In this document: piece after piece, positions 33,632 to 40,659 of the stretch
Numbering within the stretch: position 1 is the first letter of the stretch
How the letters are laid out: every line of letters begins with the position of its first letter
DNA from: Accumulibacter sp.
GTDB taxonomy: Bacteria > Pseudomonadota > Gammaproteobacteria > Burkholderiales > Rhodocyclaceae
DNA: 40,659 bases
NCBI GenBank assembly: GCA_016789495.1
Contig: JAEUOJ010000027.1
Coordinates: forward strand, 1 to 40,659
Direction of reading: 5' to 3'
The notes under the pieces: generated by a model
Databases searched by the model: none
Seen by the model: only the letters and a program-made list of their open reading frames with translations
Told to the model about the DNA's origin: nothing
Made by a program: the position numbers and the translations under genes

Positions 33632-36600
33632 ATGACTGCCTCGACGGATTTCGATATCGGACCTCTGACCTGGGTCAAGAGCGAGATAGACCTTGCTCTG
33701 GAACGCGGTGCCAAAGCTCTGCACGATTTTACGGCCAGCGCCAACGGTGGGTCTGGAGATTTGACGCATCTCCGCTTTTGCCGTACTCACCTGCACCAAG
33801 TTCAAGGCGCGTTGACTATCGTCAGCCTCGACGGCGTCACCCAATTTGCCGAAGCGGTCGAAGCCTTGCTCGCGGCGGTCGAACAAAGACAGTGCGACGC
33901 CAGCGTGGCGGTGATCGATTTGGCACAGCGCGCCATCGTTGTCCTCGGTAACTATCTCGACGACCTGATGAGCGGTCAGTCCAATCAGGCGCTACGTCTC
34001 CTGCCGATGTACCAGGAAGTGCAAGTAGCGCGTGGTTTTGAGCGGGCGCAGCCCAGCGACCTGTTTTTCCCCGATTTGCGCATCCGTCCACCACGTCGTT
34101 CATCCGCTCCGCCCAAAATTGGTCAACAGGAAACGTTGCGCTTGCTGCGCAACGCCAGAAGCCAATTTCAAAGGGGATTGCTGGCTTGGTTGCGTAATCC
34201 GCGAGTCGGTACCGGCGCGGAGGAAATGCGCGATGCGGTCAGGCGCATCGAAGCTTTACAAGAGCAACCGCCTGCACGTGCATTCTGGTGGGTGGCGACC
34301 GCCTTCCTGACCGCTCTCGCCGAACAAACCCTGACGCCGGATGCCGATGCCAGACAACTGTGCACGCGGATCGATCTGCAGATTCGCCGCTTGCTCGAAG
34401 GCTCGAACAATGTAGCCGAACGGATGCTGCGCGACGCCCTCTATCTGGTGGCCAAGGCAAAGAGCAGCGACCGCAAAGTTCGACGGGTCAAGGACCATTA
34501 TCGTTTGGCCTCTTTGTTGCCCGACCCGGGCTCCGCCGTGCCGGTGGCCGAAGAATCGGTGCGTCGCCGGTTGCGTGAAGCAGTTGCCGCCACCGAGGAA
34601 GCATGGAGCAAGTTCTGCGCCGGGACGACGGCAGCGTTGTCGGCGTTCAAGGCCTGTGCCGTCAATCTGGGTAGTCTGGTCCAGCAGACGGGTAGTGCCG
34701 ACTACATCGCGTTGTCGCAGACCTTGTCCACTGTTGCCAGTCATTTAGTCAAAAATCCGGCGATCCATAGCGAGGCGTTGGCGATGGAAACCGCCACCGC
34801 GATTCTGTTGGCTCAACACGCTCAGGAAAGCCTGCCCTATCTCGGCGAAAATTTCTCGCAGCAAGTGGCGGTGATGGTCGGACGTCTCGCCGATTGCCTG
34901 ACGGGCAAGGAACTTCCGCCAGAGTCCAAAGTCCCGTCGCTCGACGAAATGTCGAGGCTGGCCCATGAACGCCTGCTCAACGGTCAAGTGGCCCGCGAAA
35001 TACAAAGCAATCTCGGACAAATCGAACAAGTTCTCGACGGATTCTTCCGTGACGCGACTAAACGGGCCGAGCTGAACAACCTGGAAATGATGATCCGCCA
35101 GATCATCGGCGCATTGACCATCATGCACCATGTTGGCGCCGTGGCGACGCTCCGGAAATGCGCGACTGACATCCGCAAGTTCGCCAGTTCGGATTACGTT
35201 CCGCAAGAGGCCGACTTCGAACGCGTGGCTGAAGAACTGGCGCTGGTCGGCTTCTTTGTCGATGCCTTGCAGCACGGCCCCACCGATTTTGCCGAATTCG
35301 CTGCCCAGATGAAGGCGAGAAAGGCGGGTGCCGTCGTCGATGAGCAAGCGTTGGCTTCGGTCGAACAGGAAATCGAACAAGGGAAACGCGAGACACATGC
35401 CTTGCTCGCCGCTCTCAAGGAGCAGCCGACCGACGCCTCGCTACGACAGGAGGTTCAGCAAAACCTGGCCTCTCTGCAAAAAGACGCCGGCCTGATCGCC
35501 GACAAGCAGCTCGAACAAGACACCAAAGATATGCTGTTCGCCCTGGCTGCCGGCAGCAACGCCGCACAGATCGATCAGGCGATGGCCACGCTACAGCCGC
35601 CAGCGGCGCCGCAGCCGTCGGCGGCAACGCTGCAACTGGCCCAGGCGTCCACCGAGGAAGTCGATGCCGAACTGCTCGACATTTTCCTCGAAGAAGCCGA
35701 AGAAGTCATGTCGAGTATCGCCAGCACTTTCGGCAGCCTGAAAGAAGAGCCCGACAACCTGGAACTGCTGCGCGCCGTTCGCCGTTCGGTGCACACTTTG
35801 AAAGGCAGTGGCCGGATGGTCGGTCTGAAAGATCTGGGTGAAGCGGCTTGGGCGGTGGAGCAGGTCCTCAACCTCTGGCTGCGCCAGGAGCAGCCGCTCA
35901 ACCCGCCGCTGATGGCCTTGATCGACCAGTCCTACACCGTGTTCAACACCTGGATCAAGGTGTTGCGTCTCGGACAAGGGCAACTGCCCGACGCGGCCCC
36001 ACTGATCGTCGCCGCCAATGCCTTGCGCCAGGATAGCGAAACGCCGGTCGAGAAACTTCTGGCGATCACACCTTTGGCGCCAAGCCAGCCCGTCGCCGCG
36101 TCGGTGTCGCCGCCTGCAGCCGAGCCCGCCGTCGAACTGGCGCCAGCGAGCGTCGAACCATGCCAGCCGGGCGAACCACTCGAAGGCGCTGGTGCCGATA
36201 CGGCTGAACCGCCGTCAGCGCTCGCTGAGGAAATCCCGTGGACGGTTACGCCGCCGCCCGATGCGCCCGGTAAGGAGCGGGTGCCGGACGCCGCCAACGA
36301 AATCATTCTTGATTTTGCCAGTGACGAGACGATCGGGCACGCCGCCGAGACGGACGCCGTGTTGGCGCCGGAGGACTCCGCTCCGGCTGTTTCCCCGCCG
36401 CCGCTAACCGATTCCCTGACCGATCGGCCACGACTGTCGATCGCTCCAGGGCTGGCCGACATTTTCAATGACGAAGCGCATGCCCATCTCGACACGTTGG
36501 CGCGCGAATTCTCGCTGCTCGAACTGTGTCCGGCCGACCCCACCAAACATGAAATGTATCGGGCGGCGCATACCTTGGCCGGCATTGCCGGTACGGTCGG

Positions 36601-39352
36601 CATCACCTCGGTCAACCGCCTGAGTCGGGCGCTCGAACACGCGCTGATGCGTCGCAATCACTGCGCCCACCCCGACGATCTCGACGCTCTGGCCACCATC
36701 CAGCAAACGATCGAGACGCTGAGCATCATGCTTGACGACATCGTCGGCAACCACGAACCGGCGTTTGACGAAACGTGGGTGGACGCGCTCGTCGCGCTAT
36801 ATCCGGCTGAGGTGGTGTCTGCCACCCCGACTGGAGTCGCTGCCACGGGCGACGCCGTGCCAGTACTCGTCACACCGGCAGGTGAAACGCCAGCCGAAGA
36901 GGTGATGGAGGACGAGATCCCTGAGGACGTGATGCCGGCAAGTGAACTGTTGGCGCTGCCGACGAGTCCGGCAACTTCGGCCGGCAGCTCACCGCTCACT
37001 GCCGCGGCTGGCTCGACGCCCGAAATTGAAACAGTTGTCGAACGACCGGTGCTGGTCGATGAACTCGACGAGCAGTTGCTGCCGCTGTTCCTGGAAGAAG
37101 CGTTCGACATCAACCAGAACATCGCCACACAATTGCAGGCGTGGCGCAGCAATCCGGCTGACGACGATCCGCCTCGCCGCCTTGCCCGCCTGTTCCATAC
37201 CCTCAAAGGCAGCGCCCGGATGTCCGGGGCAATGAATCTCGGCGAGATGGTGCACGCCATAGAAACGCGGATGCAGCAACCCCGGCCGGTCGGACGGCCG
37301 CCGCTCGAACTGATCGAAGACGTTGAAAGCGCTTTCGATCTAATCGTGCAGAGCGTCGAAATACTGCAAGGCGGCGGCCAGCCGCCAGTGCAGACGGCGG
37401 CGGTCGCCGCTCTCGCCAGCACACCCATCCAAGCCACCGCCGAGCAGAGCGCCGTTCCGTCGACCGATGAAACCAGCGCTCGTGCCGAAACACCGGAAAG
37501 CGACGGTGACACCGGCGTACATCGCGCCACCCTGCGCGTTCGTGCCGAGCTGATCGACCGGTTGGTCAATCAGGCCGGCGAATTGTCGATCGCCCGTTCG
37601 AGAATCGAAGGCGAAATGCGCGCCATCAAGCTGTCGCTGCTCGATCTGACCGAGAACGTCATTCGTTTGCGGCGGCAATTGCGGGAAGTCGAGATTCAGG
37701 CCGAATCGCAAATGCAATCCCGCACCGCGCCGACCGGTGAGCTGCTTTCCGACTTCGATCCGCTCGAATTCGACCGCTTCACCCGCTTCCAGGAACTGAC
37801 GCGGATGATGGCCGAATCGGTCAACGACGTGGCCACCGTCCAGCAGAACCTGCTCAAAAACCTCGACGATGCCAACGCCGCGATTCTCGCCCAATCCCGG
37901 ATGAACCGCGACGTGCAGCAGGAACTGATGTCGATACGCATGGTGCCGTTCGGCAGCATCGCCGACCGTCTCTACCGTATTGTCCGCCAGGCCGCCAAAG
38001 AGGTCGGTAAACGCGCCAACCTCGAAATCAAGGGCGGCCAGCTTGAAATAGACCGCAGCGTCCTCGACAAGATGCTCGCGCCGCTTGAGCACATGTTGCG
38101 CAACGCCATCGCCCACGGCCTTGAAGACACCGGCGTGCGGGTCGCCAAAGGCAAGCCGGAGATTGGCGAAATATCACTCAATCTGGCGCAGGAAGGCAAC
38201 GAGATCATCGTCACCTTTGCCGACGACGGTGCGGGCCTGGACATCGACCGCCTCCGCCAACGTGGTCTGGCGGCCGGACTGCTCAGTGCCGCTGACGCCG
38301 AGGACGTCGAGCGGGTCGTTGACCTCATCTTCGCCCCCGGTTTATCCACCGCCAGCGAAGTCTCCCGGCTATCCGGCCGGGGCATCGGCATGGACGTGCT
38401 GAAAAGCGAAGTCGCCAGCCTCGGTGGCCGAATCGAAGTTTTCAGCACCCCTGGTCAGGGCACCACCTTCCGACTCTATCTACCGCTGACCCTGGCGATC
38501 ACCAAAGCCTTGCTCGTTCGTTCCGGTGGTAGCCAATACGCCATCCCGGCGGCGATGATCGAACAAGTGCTCGACCTCAAGGAAAAAGGGCTGGAGCGGA
38601 TACGGCGGGCGCATTCGACACTGTGGAACGGCAATACCTACCCCTTCCATTACCTGCCGCAACTGTTGGGCGAGCACTCGGCGCAGGCCGCACGACAACG
38701 CCAGTACTGGGTGCTGTTGCTGCGCAGCGGTAGTCGCCGCATCGCCTTGCAGATCGACGAACTGATCGGCAACCAGGAAGTCGTCGTCAAGAACATCGGC
38801 CCACAACTGGCGCGGGTCATCGGCATCGATGGCGCCACGGTGCTTGGTAACGGCCAAGTGGTGTTGATCCTCAATCCGGTGGCCTTGGCCAGCCGTGAGC
38901 GTGGCACGACGAGCAGCGTGCCGGCGCCTGAAAAAGCCGCCCTCCCAGCGGCGCCGGTAGCGCCAGCCACCGCCGCGAGCGTGATGATTGTCGACGATTC
39001 GTTGACCGTCAGAAAAATCACCAGTCGCTTGTTGGCGCGAGAAGGCTATCAGGTGCGGACCGCCAAAGACGGTGTCGACGCGCTCGAACAGCTCGCCAGC
39101 GACCTGCTGCCGGACGTGCTGTTGCTGGATATCGAGATGCCGCGCATGGACGGTTTCGAGCTCGCTCGCAATCTGCGCCACGATACGCGTCTCAAACACT
39201 TGCCGATCATCATGATCACTTCACGCACCGCCGACAAACACCGTCGCTACGCCGAAGAGCTCGGCGTCAACCATTACCTCGGCAAACCGTACCAGGAAGA
39301 CGAATTGCTGGCGTTGATTGCCAGTTACGTCAGCGCCCGCCAGCGCGCCTGA
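33632..39352 (+). CDS. chpA: Chp system hybrid histidine kinase ChpA (CheA/Hpt/receiver)
   Basis: 1906 residues. N-terminal degenerate Hpt/FimL-like region (about 1-560; H-x-x-x-G-like THLHQVQGAL near 55), three canonical Hpt domains with H721 (VHTLKGSGRMVG), H980 (AHTLAGIAGTVG, lysine replaced by alanine) and H1189 (FHTLKGSARMSGA) separated by Pro/Ala linkers, CheA dimerisation region (about 1300-1410), HATPase (N1491 in LRNAIAHGLED, DDGAGLD, GRGIGMDVL), CheW-like domain and a terminal receiver with VLLLDIEMPRMDG (D1833). It phosphorylates PilG and PilH on signals from PilJ via PilI. It has fewer Hpt domains than the Pseudomonas protein. The 166 bases before it contain no gene; TTGGAGA precedes the ATG. 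Confidence 0.95.
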   Translation: MTASTDFDIGPLTWVKSEIDLALERGAKALHDFTASANGGSGDLTHLRFCRTHLHQVQGALTIVSLDGVTQFAEAVEALLAAVEQRQCDASVAVIDLAQRAIVVLGNYLDDLMSGQSNQALRLLPMYQEVQVARGFERAQPSDLFFPDLRIRPPRRSSAPPKIGQQETLRLLRNARSQFQRGLLAWLRNPRVGTGAEEMRDAVRRIEALQEQPPARAFWWVATAFLTALAEQTLTPDADARQLCTRIDLQIRRLLEGSNNVAERMLRDALYLVAKAKSSDRKVRRVKDHYRLASLLPDPGSAVPVAEESVRRRLREAVAATEEAWSKFCAGTTAALSAFKACAVNLGSLVQQTGSADYIALSQTLSTVASHLVKNPAIHSEALAMETATAILLAQHAQESLPYLGENFSQQVAVMVGRLADCLTGKELPPESKVPSLDEMSRLAHERLLNGQVAREIQSNLGQIEQVLDGFFRDATKRAELNNLEMMIRQIIGALTIMHHVGAVATLRKCATDIRKFASSDYVPQEADFERVAEELALVGFFVDALQHGPTDFAEFAAQMKARKAGAVVDEQALASVEQEIEQGKRETHALLAALKEQPTDASLRQEVQQNLASLQKDAGLIADKQLEQDTKDMLFALAAGSNAAQIDQAMATLQPPAAPQPSAATLQLAQASTEEVDAELLDIFLEEAEEVMSSIASTFGSLKEEPDNLELLRAVRRSVHTLKGSGRMVGLKDLGEAAWAVEQVLNLWLRQEQPLNPPLMALIDQSYTVFNTWIKVLRLGQGQLPDAAPLIVAANALRQDSETPVEKLLAITPLAPSQPVAASVSPPAAEPAVELAPASVEPCQPGEPLEGAGADTAEPPSALAEEIPWTVTPPPDAPGKERVPDAANEIILDFASDETIGHAAETDAVLAPEDSAPAVSPPPLTDSLTDRPRLSIAPGLADIFNDEAHAHLDTLAREFSLLELCPADPTKHEMYRAAHTLAGIAGTVGITSVNRLSRALEHALMRRNHCAHPDDLDALATIQQTIETLSIMLDDIVGNHEPAFDETWVDALVALYPAEVVSATPTGVAATGDAVPVLVTPAGETPAEEVMEDEIPEDVMPASELLALPTSPATSAGSSPLTAAAGSTPEIETVVERPVLVDELDEQLLPLFLEEAFDINQNIATQLQAWRSNPADDDPPRRLARLFHTLKGSARMSGAMNLGEMVHAIETRMQQPRPVGRPPLELIEDVESAFDLIVQSVEILQGGGQPPVQTAAVAALASTPIQATAEQSAVPSTDETSARAETPESDGDTGVHRATLRVRAELIDRLVNQAGELSIARSRIEGEMRAIKLSLLDLTENVIRLRRQLREVEIQAESQMQSRTAPTGELLSDFDPLEFDRFTRFQELTRMMAESVNDVATVQQNLLKNLDDANAAILAQSRMNRDVQQELMSIRMVPFGSIADRLYRIVRQAAKEVGKRANLEIKGGQLEIDRSVLDKMLAPLEHMLRNAIAHGLEDTGVRVAKGKPEIGEISLNLAQEGNEIIVTFADDGAGLDIDRLRQRGLAAGLLSAADAEDVERVVDLIFAPGLSTASEVSRLSGRGIGMDVLKSEVASLGGRIEVFSTPGQGTTFRLYLPLTLAITKALLVRSGGSQYAIPAAMIEQVLDLKEKGLERIRRAHSTLWNGNTYPFHYLPQLLGEHSAQAARQRQYWVLLLRSGSRRIALQIDELIGNQEVVVKNIGPQLARVIGIDGATVLGNGQVVLILNPVALASRERGTTSSVPAPEKAALPAAPVAPATAASVMIVDDSLTVRKITSRLLAREGYQVRTAKDGVDALEQLASDLLPDVLLLDIEMPRMDGFELARNLRHDTRLKHLPIIMITSRTADKHRRYAEELGVNHYLGKPYQEDELLALIASYVSARQRA

Positions 39353-39768
39353 CCCGCGCATGGGGCTGCCGGGGCGGCTGCGCTGCTGCGCCGAACCCGT
39401 CGAGCACCGGCAGCGGTGTTTCACTGACTGATTCCGCAGCAAAGAAAAGATTCATGGCGGCAAGAATAAAGATTGATGACGGATCGACGAAGACGAAATG
39501 CTGGTATCGGGTAACGAACTGGGTGGAAGACGACCCTGCGCAAGGTGCGCCCGGCGGTCGATGACGCCGAGACAGACTTCCTCGGCGTTGAAGTCAGCCG
39601 TACCGACTGCAGGAACCGCCCAACCTTCCCTGGACGCCTGGCCCAAGCGACCGACAAGGTTTCCCCGAATTCCCGTGACAGGGGCCACCTATGCGCTTCG
39701 AAATCGGAATACCCGCCCTCGCTCTCCCACTCCGATCACAGCGATCTCGCCAGTCCGACAGGCTCCTA
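39353..39768. other. Non-coding or decayed stretch between chpA and the IS630 element
   Basis: About 416 bases with no full gene. A 36-codon frame at 39454-39564 (starting MAARIKIDDGSTKTKC, containing WYRVTNWVE) looks like the N-terminus of an IS5-group transposase, but ends at a stop without the conserved continuation; if real, it is a remnant. The other frames are short. A GCCGCGC-rich hairpin-like start near 39360-39415 could end the chpA transcript, but it has no T tract. Confidence 0.35.
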
Positions 39769-40659
39769 GTGTCTAATTGCAATATTTCGTAGTAGTAATA
39801 TGATGCGTTCGCATGGATTCTTGGTGGGGGGAGGAATGGGCCGGGTGGCGGTGGCGCTGTCTTGCACAGTGGAGGTAAAGGGGGAATTGGAACGGATGTC
39901 ACGGAGTCGCAGCGGCGAGGTTCGTTTGGCGGAGCGAGCGAGGATCGTCCTGGGCTGTCTGCGGGGTCTGCGGAACGAGGAGGTTGCTCGCGAAGTCGGG
40001 GTAAGACCGAACACCGTGGGATTGTGGCGTCGGCGCTTTGCCGAGCATGGCTTGTCCGGGTTGCGTGATGCTGCTCGGTCGGGCAAGCCGGCGAAGTACG
40101 GGAAGGAACTGCGTGACCGCATCTTGACGCAGCTGGAACTGCCCCCTCCGGAGGGGATGGCGAGTTGGGATGGTGGTTCGTTGGCGAAGGCGCTGGACGT
40201 GTCGGACGACGTTGTGTGGCGCGTGTTGCGTCGGGAGGGCATCCAACTGCAGCGCCATCGCTCCTGGTGTGTCAGTACGGACCCCGAATTCGCGGCCAAA
40301 GCAGCGGATGTCATCGGACTGTACCTGAACCCACCTGAAAAGGCCGTGGTCCTGAGTGTCGACGAGAAGCCCTCGATCCAGGCTCTGGAGCGCCGACGCG
40401 GCTATGTCCAAACCAGTAGCGGGAAGGTGGTCCAGGGACTCAAGAGCACATACAAGCGCCATGGCACCGTTAACCTGTTCGCCGCCCTTGAAGTGGCCAC
40501 CGGCGTCATCCGCGGGAAGACCACGCAAACCAAGAAGCGCGCCGACTTCCAGGCCTTCATGGAGGAGGTCGTCGCCGACGAACCCGCCGACCGCGAGATC
40601 CACGTCATCCTGGACAACCTCAATACACACAAGAAGAATGACGAGTGGCTCGCCGCTCA
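39769..40659 (+). mobile_element. IS630-family insertion sequence, left part (runs off the window)
   Basis: The DNA changes character at about 39768: a TA dinucleotide (39767-39768), the target IS630 elements duplicate, is followed by GTGTCTAATTGCAATATTTC, a plausible left inverted repeat, and then the transposase gene. The right end is outside, so neither the terminal repeat nor the TA duplication can be verified. It sits about 415 bases after chpA and does not interrupt it. Confidence 0.6.
39836..40659 (+). CDS. IS630-family transposase, 3' truncated by the window edge
   Basis: 274 codons are visible with no stop. The N-terminal helix-turn-helix reads LAERARIVLGCLRGLRNEEV and AREVGVRPNTVGLWRRRF, followed by the second DNA-binding part ending RVLRREGIQLQRHRSW. 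The DDE catalytic core begins with VVLSVDEKPSIQALERRRGY (first Asp) and continues to IHVILDNLNTHK (second Asp); the third acidic residue is off the window. This VDEKPSIQALER pattern is diagnostic of one IS630 branch. The ATG at 39836 follows GGGGGGAGG; a second in-frame ATG at 39896 would cut into the first helix. No frameshift is seen in the visible part, so it may be active. Confidence 0.9.
   Translation, partial: MGRVAVALSCTVEVKGELERMSRSRSGEVRLAERARIVLGCLRGLRNEEVAREVGVRPNTVGLWRRRFAEHGLSGLRDAARSGKPAKYGKELRDRILTQLELPPPEGMASWDGGSLAKALDVSDDVVWRVLRREGIQLQRHRSWCVSTDPEFAAKAADVIGLYLNPPEKAVVLSVDEKPSIQALERRRGYVQTSSGKVVQGLKSTYKRHGTVNLFAALEVATGVIRGKTTQTKKRADFQAFMEEVVADEPADREIHVILDNLNTHKKNDEWLAA

Noticed and set aside
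36658-37569. 303-codon Ser-rich minus-strand frame inside chpA
   Set aside because: Serine-rich translation arises from codon bias of the opposite strand; chpA is unambiguous here.
1-40659. CRISPR arrays, tRNA or rRNA genes, prophage or toxin-antitoxin modules
   Set aside because: No regularly spaced repeats, no tRNA-like cloverleaf with CCA end or rRNA sequence, and no paired small toxin/antitoxin genes were recognised on reading through.

Overview
The window reads as chromosomal DNA of a Gram-negative betaproteobacterium, most likely of the Rhodocyclales (Dechloromonas/Azoarcus/Accumulibacter type). I infer this from gene content and order: a GntR regulator divergent from mdh, a DUF4124 gene before ntrB-ntrC, birA without a DNA-binding domain joined to coaX, hemL-thiE-thiD next to a pilGHIJ-chpA cluster, and cutA-dsbD. 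The DNA is GC-rich and densely coding. I see no rRNA, tRNA or CRISPR array.

Layout. 1-2397: start of a GntR-type regulator (minus strand), then malate dehydrogenase with a clear terminator and a CitE/HpcH-type lyase. 2439-3912: a TfoX-N-domain gene and a LysE-family exporter, each followed by a large imperfect palindrome; the first palindrome resembles an integron attC site. 3913-7505: DUF4124 protein, NtrB, NtrC and a small membrane protein. 7552-9086: birA-coaX. 9111-12677: four-gene envelope operon (DUF350, SPFH-SHOCT, zinc-ribbon DUF4178, 48-residue membrane peptide). 12780-16255 (minus): acyltransferase, PaiB-type FMN-binding regulator, HD-GYP c-di-GMP phosphodiesterase. 16725-20686: small helix-hairpin-helix protein, an unrecognised membrane protein coupled to an alpha/beta hydrolase, cutA and dsbD. 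20764-24072 (minus): secreted beta-helix protein and Kup potassium transporter. 24766-26151: MgtE_N-CorA fusion behind a long regulatory-looking intergenic region. 26208-29301 (minus): thiD-thiE-hemL-gdx, with overlapping genes. 29696-39352: the Chp chemosensory cluster of type IV pili (pilG, pilH, pilI, pilJ, chpA). 39769-40659: left part of an IS630-family element running off the window.

How it fits together. Nitrogen control (NtrBC), central carbon (Mdh plus lyase), cofactor synthesis (biotin attachment, CoA, thiamine, tetrapyrrole) and ion transport (K+, Mg2+, guanidinium) are ordinary core functions. Surface behaviour is represented by the Chp system, where PilJ senses, PilI couples, ChpA is the kinase and PilG/PilH are the outputs, and by the HD-GYP protein, which could feed c-di-GMP into the same behaviour. 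The least understood parts are the DUF350/SPFH/DUF4178 operon and the cassette-like stretch at 2400-3900. I did not find an unmistakably new system; these two stretches are the best candidates.
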